Below are positions 57,507 through 64,000 of a DNA stretch of 64,000 nucleotides, one piece after another. The notes below the pieces were generated by a model that was given only the letters and a program-made list of their open reading frames with translations, had not been told where the DNA came from and ran no database searches. The stretch is from assembly GCF_900116905.1 (NCBI RefSeq), contig NZ_FPCG01000002.1, positions 372,001-436,000 on the forward strand, read 5' to 3'. Numbering within the stretch: the stretch's first letter is position 1; each line of letters begins with the position of its first letter. The position numbers and the translations under genes are program-made. The stretch is from Micrococcus terreus (lineage in GTDB: Bacteria; Actinomycetota; Actinomycetes; Actinomycetales; Micrococcaceae).

Positions 57507-57876
57507 GACTCTCCTTCTGTGGCAGTGGCGGGCTCGACCCTGTCCCACTGCCGATGGTGGTTGGCGGTTGACGGCCTGGTCCTTGCGGACTGGCCCCTGG
57601 CATGGGCTGCGGGCGGACCCGGCCTCCCCACCACAACCCGGACCGGTCAGGATCAGAGATCGACCGGAGCGGGACCGACGGAGGGGATCTGCCGCGCTCT
57701 GGCGAGCCGGCACAGTCATGCGCGTAGTCAGGCGTGGACTCAAGGCACACACCTGCTGGAGAGATCTTACCCCATGGTGGTCTGCACTCCTGCACAGGAG
57801 CCGGCACCACCATCCCGTTCCACATCACGACGACGGCCGGTTCCCTTCCGCGGCCCAGGTGCCGGACGCTGGAGTC
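57507..57876. promoter_or_regulatory. rpsB / M23 peptidase divergent intergenic region
   Basis: 370 nt without a gene. For rpsB, a -10 TAAGAT lies at 57769-57764 (minus strand), which would give a leader of about 250 nt, suitable for S2 autoregulation. Toward the peptidase side there is a CTCCTG-CA-CAGGAG palindrome (57787-57800) inside a GGTGGT...ACCACC frame, and an inverse GCCGTCGTCG repeat at 57828-57837. The -35 elements are weak. Confidence 0.45.
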
Positions 57877-58485
57877 ATGCCCCTGCCCCTCCTCCTCCGC
57901 TCCGCGGCGACCGCCCTGCTGCTCGGCTGGCCGCTGACGGCTCCGTCGCCCCCAGCCCTCGGGCCGCCTGTTGAGCAGGGTGAGCACGCAGCGGCGTCAC
58001 CCCAACAGGATGCAACCCCTCCCACCGGATGGGCGCCGCCTGCGGGGACCGGGCCCGAAGACCTCCTGCGTCCGTTCACCCCTCCCCCGCGGCCATGGTC
58101 CGTCGGCCACCGGGGCCTTGACCTGCACTCGTCCGACGGGACGGTCCGAGCGCCGGCATCGGGGATCGTCCGCTTCGTGGGCACGGTGGTGGGCCGGCCG
58201 GTCCTGACCCTGGCCCATCCCGACGGGACGCTGAGCTCCCTGGAACCGGTCCAGACCGAGCTGGAGGTCGGCGATCAGATTCGGGCCGGTGAACCGCTGG
58301 GGACCGTGGACCCCTCGGTGGCACACTGCGACGTCCTCTGCGTCCACTGGGGCGTCCGCGTCCCCGATGGCTGGCAGGTCGGTGCGACCGTGCGGGACCG
58401 CTACGTGGACCCCGCCCTGCTGCTGGGCTGGTCCGGCCCCTCAGTGCTCTGGCCCCTGGACGGCTCGCCTCCCGGCAGTGGCTGA
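57877..58485 (+). CDS. M23 family (LytM-like) secreted peptidase domain protein
   Basis: 202 aa. MPLPLLLRSAATALLLGWPL is a signal peptide; a Pro/Ala-rich spacer follows to about residue 65. The LytM fold has VGHRGLDLHSSDGTVRAPASGIV, giving H78 and D82 of HxxxD, then VLTLAHPDG (H114) and AHCDVLCVHWGVRVPDG. The final HxH is replaced by C155-V-H157, so one zinc/catalytic His is missing; a nearby H150-C151 could contribute. This subtype next to rpsB occurs in actinobacteria by memory. It may be a weak or non-hydrolytic cell-wall protein. Confidence 0.78.
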   Translation: MPLPLLLRSAATALLLGWPLTAPSPPALGPPVEQGEHAAASPQQDATPPTGWAPPAGTGPEDLLRPFTPPPRPWSVGHRGLDLHSSDGTVRAPASGIVRFVGTVVGRPVLTLAHPDGTLSSLEPVQTELEVGDQIRAGEPLGTVDPSVAHCDVLCVHWGVRVPDGWQVGATVRDRYVDPALLLGWSGPSVLWPLDGSPPGSG

Positions 58486-58486
58486 G

Positions 58487-59686
58487 TCAGCCGCTGCGGC
58501 GTCGTCGGCGTGACCGGCGGGCGGCGACCTCTTCGGCGAGCCGGACCAGCGCACGGGCAGAGGCCTCCCAGCTGAAGGTGCCGGCCTGCGACACGGCAGC
58601 GCGGGAGGCGACCTCGAACACGGTCGGGTCCTCCAGCTCTCGGACCCGCGCCGGCCAGGCCACCGCAGCCTGCCCGTCCAGGGCCACGAAGCGGGCCGCC
58701 TCTCCATCCTGCCCGCCGATCTCGCGGAAGATCTCCAGATCGGACAGCACCACGGGCGTCCCCTGGGACATCGCCTCCGCCACAGGCAGCCCATAACCCT
58801 CAGATCGGGAGAGCGTGACCAGTGCGGTGGCCCGCCGCAGCAGTTCCACATAGCGCTCATCGCTCACGCCGCGATGGAAGACGATGGACTCCTGCCTCAC
58901 CCCGGCGGACTCGGCCAGGTCCCTGAGCTCGGCCTCGCGGACGGGAGTGATCCGCGAGAGCAGGTGCAGCGTGTACTCCGGCAGGGCTGCCATGCCGCGG
59001 ACGAGGTCCTCCACGTTCTTGTAGTCCATGAACGAGCCCATGTAGACGAGCGTGCGATCCGGGGACTGCTGAGGATCCCGGGGAGTGTCCACCGGCTGAG
59101 GCGCATTGCCGACCACGCGGATCTCGCGACTGGTGAGACGGTGCCGGCGCATCAGGCGTTGACTGGTCCGGGAGACGGTGGCCACGGCATCTGCCCGGTC
59201 CAGGACCAGCCGCTGTGGCCAGTAGGCCAGGTGGAACATCCGCCAGAGGAGTCGGACCGGCTCCGGCAGATCGCGCGGCGGAGTGCGGTGCTGGTAGTAG
59301 ATCAGGTCATGCAGGGTCAGGATCAGCCCGTACTCCCGGCCCGCGGAGCCGAAGGTCTGCATCGGGCTGAAGACCACGTCCGGGTGGTGGGGATTGAGCT
59401 GCCGCGCCAGGAACGGTTCAGCCGCCGAGGTCGGGTCACTGACCTTGATCCAGGGGATCCCGGGCGGGAGCATCGGCAGCTGTGCCTCATCGGAGATCAC
59501 CATGGTCACGTCGGCCAGCGGGGCCACTGCCCCGATCAGGCTGGCCCCGTACCGTGAGATTCCGTCGTGGAAGTCCGTGCGCGTGTACCGCGCGTCCATG
59601 AACAGCCGCAGTGACGACCGGCGCTGCACCGACGAACGGTCAGGGCGTGCAGGGGCGGCGGGAACGGCATCGGACATGCCAGACAC
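58487..59686 (-). CDS. Glycosyltransferase, GT4/GT-B fold
   Basis: 399 aa. RLFMDARYTRTDFHDGISRYG at the N-terminus and RTLVYMGSFMDYKNVEDLVRGMAALP mid-protein match glycosyltransferase group 1. LVTLSRSEGYGLPVAEAMSQGTPVVLSDLEIFREIGG is the nucleotide-sugar binding E-x7-E region. The donor and acceptor are unknown; envelope polysaccharide or glycolipid synthesis is likely. The start is a GTG at 59686 or an ATG three codons later. Its stop is 1 nt from the convergent peptidase stop. Confidence 0.87.
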   Translation of the reverse strand: MSGMSDAVPAAPARPDRSSVQRRSSLRLFMDARYTRTDFHDGISRYGASLIGAVAPLADVTMVISDEAQLPMLPPGIPWIKVSDPTSAAEPFLARQLNPHHPDVVFSPMQTFGSAGREYGLILTLHDLIYYQHRTPPRDLPEPVRLLWRMFHLAYWPQRLVLDRADAVATVSRTSQRLMRRHRLTSREIRVVGNAPQPVDTPRDPQQSPDRTLVYMGSFMDYKNVEDLVRGMAALPEYTLHLLSRITPVREAELRDLAESAGVRQESIVFHRGVSDERYVELLRRATALVTLSRSEGYGLPVAEAMSQGTPVVLSDLEIFREIGGQDGEAARFVALDGQAAVAWPARVRELEDPTVFEVASRAAVSQAGTFSWEASARALVRLAEEVAARRSRRRRRSG

Positions 59687-59798
59687 GCTACCGGCCCGCC
59701 TGCGCAGGCAATGACTGCGCGGCCGGGCCGGCGAGGGGCGCTGGGAGGTGCGGCGCCGTCGTCGTGCTCTGTCTGGGACGGTTTCGCGGACGGGCGGC
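59687..59798. other. Intergenic gap with a dispersed repeat copy
   Basis: 112 nt between two minus-strand genes. It holds GCCGTCGTCGTGCTCTG (59755-59771), identical over 17 nt to a segment inside the methyltransferase gene at 16367. I see no promoter hexamers with good spacing and no clear terminator. Confidence 0.45.
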
Positions 59799-61001
59799 TC
59801 AGACGATCGCGGAGATTCCGGTGATGGCTCGTCCGGTCACCAGCGTGTTGATCTCGTAGGTGCCTTCGTAGGAGTAGACGGCTTCGGCGTCGGCGAAGAT
59901 CTTGGCGGCCTCATAGTCGGAGCTGGCCACGATCCCGTTGCCGCCGAGCAGGGCCCTGCCCATGGCCACGGTCTCCCGCATGCGTTCGGTAGTGTAGGCC
60001 TTGGCCAGGGCGGAGTGCTCGTCCCGGGCCTGCCCCTCGTCCTCGAGTTGGGCCAGGCGGACCATCATGCCGGTGCTGGCCACGGCATTGCCCAGCATCT
60101 TGACCAGCTGCTCCTGGACCAGCTGGAAGGAGGCCAAGGGCTTGCCGAACTGCTGACGCTCCACCGCGTAGCGACGGGCGACGTCGAAGGCCCCCATCTG
60201 CTGACCCACGGCCTGCCAGGCGACAGCCAGACGAGTGACCTTCAGGACCTTGTTGACGTCCTTGAAGGAGTTCCCGTGTGCCAGGTGGAAATGGTCGTCG
60301 ATGACCACGTTGTCCAGGGTGATGTCCGCGTTCTGGACGGACCGCAGGGCGATTTTGTTCTCGATCTTGGTGGCGGAGTAGCCCGGGGTCCTGGTGTCCA
60401 CCAGGAAGGACTTGACCTGATTGTCCGCCACATCGCGGGCGAAGATGACCACCCAGTCGGACCAGGTCGCGTTGCCGATCCACCGCTTGGCGCCGTTCAG
60501 GACCCAGGTGTCGCCCTGCTTCTCCGCCGTGGTGCGCGTGCCGCCGGCCACGTCGGAACCGCCCAGGGGCTCGGTCAGGCCGAACGCACCGATCTTCTTC
60601 AACGAGTAGATGTCCGGCAGCCACTCGGCCTTCTGCTCCTCCGAGGCCAGCTCTTCGATGGTTCCGGTGAACATGCCGTCATGCACGCCCATGAAGGTGG
60701 CGATCGAGGTGTCCACGCGCGTGAAGGCGGCGTGAGCCAGACCGGCGAACAGATTCGAGTGCCCCTGGCGACGGACGGGCGAGACCACATCCAGCTGGGC
60801 CAGCTTGGGCACCAGTTCATGCGGGAACTCATCGCGATTCCAGAAGTCGGTGGCCACCGGACGGACCTCGGCCTCCAAGAAGTCACGGATCTCCTCCAGC
60901 CGTGTCCGCTCGGCGTCGGTGAGCAGCTGGTCGAAGGCGTAGAAGTCACCGTCGGCGTAGGGCGGGTTCTCGGGATCGGGTGCGGTGCGCTGTGCGCTCA
61001 T
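59799..61001 (-). CDS. Acyl-CoA dehydrogenase, glutaryl-CoA dehydrogenase-like
   Basis: 400 aa. FGLTEPLGGSDVAGGTRTTAEKQGDTWVLNGAKRWIGNATWSD is typical of the glutaryl-CoA dehydrogenase-like group, as are the RYAVERQQFGKPLASFQLVQE segment and the end YSYEGTYEINTLVTGRAITGISA, with the glutamate base in YEGTYEI. It would oxidise glutaryl-CoA or a related acyl-CoA. It is a single gene, preceded by a perfect palindrome (61058-61073) typical of TetR operators. No lysine or tryptophan breakdown genes are beside it, so the substrate is uncertain. Confidence 0.88.
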   Translation of the reverse strand: MSAQRTAPDPENPPYADGDFYAFDQLLTDAERTRLEEIRDFLEAEVRPVATDFWNRDEFPHELVPKLAQLDVVSPVRRQGHSNLFAGLAHAAFTRVDTSIATFMGVHDGMFTGTIEELASEEQKAEWLPDIYSLKKIGAFGLTEPLGGSDVAGGTRTTAEKQGDTWVLNGAKRWIGNATWSDWVVIFARDVADNQVKSFLVDTRTPGYSATKIENKIALRSVQNADITLDNVVIDDHFHLAHGNSFKDVNKVLKVTRLAVAWQAVGQQMGAFDVARRYAVERQQFGKPLASFQLVQEQLVKMLGNAVASTGMMVRLAQLEDEGQARDEHSALAKAYTTERMRETVAMGRALLGGNGIVASSDYEAAKIFADAEAVYSYEGTYEINTLVTGRAITGISAIV

Positions 61002-61057
61002 GTGCTCTCCTGGGCAGGACTCTGGAATCGGTGCTCCGGCGGTGGATCGGCACCAGA

Positions 61058-61073
61058 GTTACTGCTCAGTAAC
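61058..61073. promoter_or_regulatory. Perfect 16-bp palindrome upstream of GCDH-like gene
   Basis: GTTACTGCTCAGTAAC: 7-bp arms around CT, 57 nt before the dehydrogenase start. The size and dyad shape fit a TetR-family operator. The regulator is not in the window. Confidence 0.6.
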
Positions 61074-61153
61074 ATACCGCCTGAGCCTCCCCGCGAACAA
61101 GATCCACCCCGGCCGGGTCGAGCGTTGCCACCGCGTGACACCGGGCAACCTAC

Positions 61154-61180
61154 GTCACAGTACGGTCATGACGGTCACGG
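61154..61180 (+). promoter_or_regulatory. GTCACAG-type direct repeats, MtrA-like
   Basis: GTCACAG, GTCATGA and GTCACGG start at 61154, 61165 and 61174, so spacing is 11 and 9 nt. Mycobacterial MtrA recognises GTCACAG-type direct repeats, and MtrA controls NlpC/P60 wall hydrolase genes in corynebacteria and mycobacteria. The match is partial. Confidence 0.35.
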
Positions 61181-61241
61181 TGGCCCAATCTTTCGATCGA
61201 GCACCTCTGACCCCTCCCGCGCCTGACGACATGCGACACAG

Positions 61242-61257
61242 TGTGGCCTGACTCACA
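61242..61257 (+). promoter_or_regulatory. CRP/GlxR-like site upstream of NlpC/P60 gene
   Basis: TGTGGCCTGACTCACA fits TGTGA-N6-TCACA with one mismatch (position 5), flanked by G and C. It lies 31 nt before the possible -10 at 61288, where an activator could act. Confidence 0.45.
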
Positions 61258-61430
61258 CAAAAAGATGACGTTTCGATAACGAAGGTGTACATTCCATAAC
61301 GGTGAAAGTGTTCAACGACTCTTCCACGCGCACCTCACCACATCCTCGCAGTACCTCGTCACTCGTCTTCCCCCGGACGTTCTCGTCTCGACGTGTGCCT
61401 CGCCTTGTCCCCGCACCTGAGAGCCTTCCC

Positions 61431-62441
61431 ATGTCTTACACCACTCGCCGTCAGCGCCGTATCGCCGAACGGACCGCAGCCAAGAAGCGTATGCAGCAGC
61501 GCCTGGCCGCCGGAGCCCTGAGCACCGGAGTCCTCTTCGGTGGTGCCGTCGCCACCTCCACCGGAGCGGTGGCAGCTCCGGTCTCCGTGACGGCCAGCCC
61601 CACTGGAACCGCCTCCACCACCACCTACCTGAACTTCCGCAGCGGACCGAGCATGTCCGACTCGGTGATCTCCGTGTTGTCTCCCGGCACCACGGTCACT
61701 CGAACCGGCTCCGCCAGCGGGTCCTGGGTCCAGGTCACCGCAGCCGGTCGCACCGGGTGGGTCAGCTCCTACTACCTGACCAGCGCCACCTCGACCGCGC
61801 CCGCACCGAGCACGGGAACGGCCGGTACGGCCCGGACCACCAGCGGCCTGAACTTCCGCACCGGTCCGAGCACCTCCTACTCCGTGATCTCGGTCCTGGC
61901 ACAGGGCACCACCGTGTCCACCACTGGCACCAAGACCGCCTACTGGACGCAGATCACCGTCAACGGCCGCACCGGCTGGGTGAGCACCGCCTACCTCACC
62001 ACCGGATCCACGGCGACGGCACCGGCGCCCATCATCCGCACAGGATCCACCTCGTCCTCGTGGAAGGCCACCGCCGCGAGCTGGGCCATCAACAAGGCCA
62101 ACGACCCCAACGTTCGCTACGTCTGGGGCGGCAACGGCCCCACCGGCTACGACTGCTCCGGGTTCACCAAGGCCGCCTTCGAGGCCGGCGGCCAGACCCT
62201 GCCCCGCACCAGCCGTTACCAGTACACCTCCGCCGATCAGATCGTCTCCCTGAGCAACATCCAGGTCGGCGACCTGGTGTTCTGGTCCAACAACGGCTCC
62301 GCCTCCGGGATCCACCACGTGGCGATCTACGTGGGCAACGGCAAGATCGCCCACGCCCGCAACCCCACCACCGGTGTGCGCATCACGGACCTGTACTACA
62401 GCCCCAACAACATGTTGGGCACCGCTGCACGCTACAACTGA
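61431..62441 (+). CDS. Secreted NlpC/P60 endopeptidase with two SH3b domains
   Basis: 336 aa. A long basic N-region (RRQRRIAERTAAKKRMQQR) and hydrophobic core end near AVAAP, a signal peptide. Two bacterial SH3 repeats lie near 62-118 and 136-192 (both with LNFRxGPS and GRTGWVSxxYLT), which bind cell wall. The NlpC/P60 domain follows with YDCSGFTK (Cys242), GIHHVAIYVGNG (His296) and IAHARNP (His308), a complete catalytic set. Domain order and size fit a peptidoglycan D,L-endopeptidase. The start MSYTTRRQ is preferred, although its ribosome site is weak; an in-frame GTG at 61302 is far upstream. Confidence 0.92.
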   Translation: MSYTTRRQRRIAERTAAKKRMQQRLAAGALSTGVLFGGAVATSTGAVAAPVSVTASPTGTASTTTYLNFRSGPSMSDSVISVLSPGTTVTRTGSASGSWVQVTAAGRTGWVSSYYLTSATSTAPAPSTGTAGTARTTSGLNFRTGPSTSYSVISVLAQGTTVSTTGTKTAYWTQITVNGRTGWVSTAYLTTGSTATAPAPIIRTGSTSSSWKATAASWAINKANDPNVRYVWGGNGPTGYDCSGFTKAAFEAGGQTLPRTSRYQYTSADQIVSLSNIQVGDLVFWSNNGSASGIHHVAIYVGNGKIAHARNPTTGVRITDLYYSPNNMLGTAARYN

Positions 62442-62467
62442 GTCCTTCCCGCACAGGGAACAAGCAG

Positions 62468-62518
62468 ACGACGACGGTCCCCGACCAGGCATCTCGCCCG
62501 GTCGGGGACCGTCGTCGT
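62468..62518. terminator. Long perfect hairpin after the NlpC/P60 gene
   Basis: ACGACGACGGTCCCCGACC and GGTCGGGGACCGTCGTCGT: a perfect 19-bp stem with a 13-nt loop, 26 nt past the stop and 26 nt from the tRNA 3' end on the other strand. It can serve both strands. Confidence 0.85.
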
Positions 62519-62544
62519 GGTGGAGGCTTCGCCTCGTCCAGGGG

Positions 62545-62618
62545 TAGGGCGTGCGGGACTTGAACCCGCGACCCAAGGATTATGAGTCCTCTGCTCTGAC
62601 CAACTGAGCTAACGCCCC
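62545..62618 (-). tRNA. tRNA-Met (anticodon CAT), elongator type
   Basis: 74 nt. The acceptor GGGGCGT pairs with ACGCCCT (one G-T), D stem GCTC/GAGC, anticodon stem GAGGA/TCCTT with loop CTCATAA, T stem GCGGG/CCCGC with loop TTCAAGT, discriminator A. The CCA is not encoded. The first pair G-T and the overall pattern resemble actinobacterial elongator Met (GGCGGGG type) rather than initiator tRNA, which starts C-A or lacks the 1-72 pair. An Ile2 (modified CAT) reading cannot be fully excluded. Confidence 0.9.
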
Positions 62619-62717
62619 ATCTCGGTGCCGGGGGAACCGGCGACCCGGCACCCACCTGCGCCTGACCACTCTACTGGTCCGGCCGCCGTCGGGAACGGAC
62701 ATGGCCGTGATGGTCAG

Positions 62718-63956
62718 TCAGAGCTGGGCACGGATCTGCTCAGGCGAGGCACCCCGGTAGAGCTGTTCGAACAGGAAGACCGTCTTCTCCTGGGAGTGCT
62801 GGACGGCCCGGGCGTGGGAGGCCTCGCCCATCCGATCGCGGTCTGCTGGAGATGCGCTGAGAACGGCGCTGAGCTTCTCCGCCAGATCCTGTGCGTCGCC
62901 GGGAGCGAACAGGTAGCCGTTCTCCCCGTCCTCCACCAGGTGGGGCAGAGCCAGCGCGTCGGCCAGCACCACGGGCTTGGACGCGCTCATCGCCTCTAGG
63001 GAGACCAACGACTGCAACTCGGCGGTGCCCGGCTGGCAGAACAGGTCGGCGTGCAGATACAGGCGGTGCAGCTGTTCGTCCGTGACGTGACCGTGGAAGG
63101 TTACCCGCTCACTCATTCCGAGCTCCGCGACCAGCTCGCGCAGCACGGTGCGCTGTTCGCCGTCGCCCACGATCTCCAGGTGGGCGTTCAGGGCCGGGTC
63201 CATCAGCGCCAGCGCACGGATGAGGACGTCGATGTTCTTCTCCACCGCCAGACGACCCACGAACAGCACGACCGGGTGGTCGGCCTTCTCCACGGTCTCC
63301 CCCGGTGCCTGTTCGTACGCGGAGGAGTCGATGCCGTTGGAGATCGGCAGCACATGGTCCAGGCCGGCGTGCTCGGACATGGTGCGCGCAGCCAGGCCCG
63401 TGGGAGTGGTCACCGCGGCGGCCTTTCCCATCAGCCGCCCCATGTCCCGCCAGGAGGTCCTCGAGACGATGTCCCGGAACCACTGCGGGAAGGGCAGGAA
63501 GGGCTCCAGGTTCTCCGGCATGAAGTGGTTGGTGGCGATGGTGCGGATGCGCCGCCGTTCAGCCTCATTGATGGCGGCCTCGCCGATCATGTAGTGACAC
63601 TGGACATGCACCACGTCCGGCCGCAGCTCATCCAGCAGCCGTCCGATCGAGCGGTTGGCGTGCCAGGGGAAGACCAGCCGGTAGTACTCATGCGTGGGTG
63701 CCGGCACCGATTGAAGACGGTGGACGGTGGCCTCCTCGGTCCGCTCCACCGAATCCGGACCAGCGTCGTTCCGGGCGGCGACCACATGGACGTCATGACC
63801 GCGCTGGTGCAGCGCTCGAGCCAGACGGTGGCAGAACACCGCGGCTCCGTTGACGTCCGGCGGGTAGGTGTCGGCCGCGATCAGCACGGTCATCGGGCGT
63901 TGCGTCTGTGTCGGCACGAGGTGGCGACTCCTGTCCAGGGTTCGTGTCAGGTTCAT
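62718..63956 (-). CDS. Glycosyltransferase family 4 (PimB/MgtA-like)
   Basis: 412 aa. The N-terminal TVLIAADTYPPDVNGAAVFCHRLARALHQRGHDVHVVAA is the GT4 acceptor side, with the usual YPP-x-VNG pattern of actinobacterial mannosyltransferases. VVLFVGRLAVEKNIDVLIRAL and AELQSLVSLEAMSASKPVVLADALALPHLV form the donor-binding half. It probably builds mannosylated lipid or wall glycan. The start is uncertain: ATG 63956, GTG 63917 (GGAG 10 nt upstream) or ATG 63893. The 44 nt to the window edge show nothing. Confidence 0.85.
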   Translation of the reverse strand: MNLTRTLDRSRHLVPTQTQRPMTVLIAADTYPPDVNGAAVFCHRLARALHQRGHDVHVVAARNDAGPDSVERTEEATVHRLQSVPAPTHEYYRLVFPWHANRSIGRLLDELRPDVVHVQCHYMIGEAAINEAERRRIRTIATNHFMPENLEPFLPFPQWFRDIVSRTSWRDMGRLMGKAAAVTTPTGLAARTMSEHAGLDHVLPISNGIDSSAYEQAPGETVEKADHPVVLFVGRLAVEKNIDVLIRALALMDPALNAHLEIVGDGEQRTVLRELVAELGMSERVTFHGHVTDEQLHRLYLHADLFCQPGTAELQSLVSLEAMSASKPVVLADALALPHLVEDGENGYLFAPGDAQDLAEKLSAVLSASPADRDRMGEASHARAVQHSQEKTVFLFEQLYRGASPEQIRAQL

Positions 63957-64000
63957 CAGGGGGCGTCAGGCCGGCCCACACCGGCTCGGCACACGTGACC

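Larger units (their letters stand above)
61002..61430. promoter_or_regulatory. 429-nt regulatory region between GCDH-like and NlpC/P60 genes
   Basis: No gene is visible. From left to right: the TetR-like palindrome (61058-61073); GTCACAG, GTCATGA and GTCACGG copies at 61154, 61165 and 61174; a CRP-like site (61242-61257); and ATAACG direct repeats at 61276 and 61296. A possible -10 TACATT (61288-61293) with TGACGT (61266-61271) lies 16 nt upstream of it. A C-rich leader leads to the ATG at 61431. I looked for a c-di-AMP (ydaO) riboswitch, common before such genes, and did not find one. Confidence 0.5.

Noticed and set aside
61002-61430. c-di-AMP (ydaO) riboswitch before the NlpC/P60 gene
   Set aside because: I looked for the conserved GGGTGACGG- and CCGAA-type segments and did not find them in order.

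Overview
The window looks like a chromosomal segment of a high-GC actinobacterium, most likely Micrococcales and probably Micrococcaceae. The signs are very GC-rich third positions, frequent GTG and TTG starts, chained start/stop overlaps (GTGA, TGATG), and actinobacterial gene neighbourhoods: ftsK-pgsA-cinA, rimP-nusA-ylxR-infB-rbfA-truB, dxr-rseP-ispG and rpsB-tsf-pyrH-frr-cdsA. I see no rRNA, CRISPR array, insertion sequence or prophage. There is one tRNA (elongator tRNA-Met). Almost everything is on the minus strand.

Layout. 1-17.4 kb: cinA (cut by the window edge), pgsA, ftsK, RNase J (rnj), dapA, a plus-strand membrane acyltransferase-like gene, a small TPR membrane protein, dapB, an alanine/glycine symporter, an M16 peptidase, pnp, rpsO, a methyltransferase and ribF. 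17.6-35.8 kb: a plus-strand DUF937 gene, then two small membrane proteins, truB, rbfA, infB, ylxR, nusA, rimP, a TauE/SafE transporter, proS, a lipoprotein, a GNAT protein, ispG, a putative Tat lipoprotein, a YciI-like protein, rseP and dxr. This is the core transcription/translation and isoprenoid (MEP) block.

35.9-52.3 kb: a catabolic block for acyl-CoA and branched-chain amino acid breakdown. It holds an acetate-type sodium symporter with its DUF485 partner, a CitE-like lyase, a MaoC hydratase, an acyl-CoA dehydrogenase, and the biotin-dependent carboxylase alpha and beta subunits. Divergent from these are a second MaoC protein, an acyl-CoA synthetase, a TetR regulator and a GNAT protein. 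The block ends with the branched-chain 2-oxoacid dehydrogenase genes bkdA-bkdB-bkdC and a divergent Lrp regulator. Its content closely matches the Mycobacterium tuberculosis Rv2495c-Rv2506 leucine cluster. Bkd would make isovaleryl-CoA. The dehydrogenase, carboxylase, MaoC protein and CitE-like lyase would then carry it through methylcrotonyl-, methylglutaconyl- and HMG-CoA to acetyl-CoA and acetoacetate. The block sits between cdsA and dxr, which are near neighbours in many actinobacteria.

52.3-64 kb: a DivIVA-like gene, cdsA, frr, pyrH, tsf and rpsB; a divergent M23 peptidase; a glycosyltransferase; a glutaryl-CoA-dehydrogenase-like gene; a secreted NlpC/P60 protein with two SH3b repeats; tRNA-Met; and a second glycosyltransferase.

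The least ordinary signals are regulatory or architectural. They include a long perfect palindrome upstream of the MaoC/acyl-CoA synthetase/TetR genes; three CRP/GlxR-like sites; a palindrome over the dapB start; a Tat lipoprotein whose only sensible start is CTG; and a short dispersed repeat (core GCCGTCGTCG) found mostly in variable protein segments and gaps. No clearly new multi-gene system was found.
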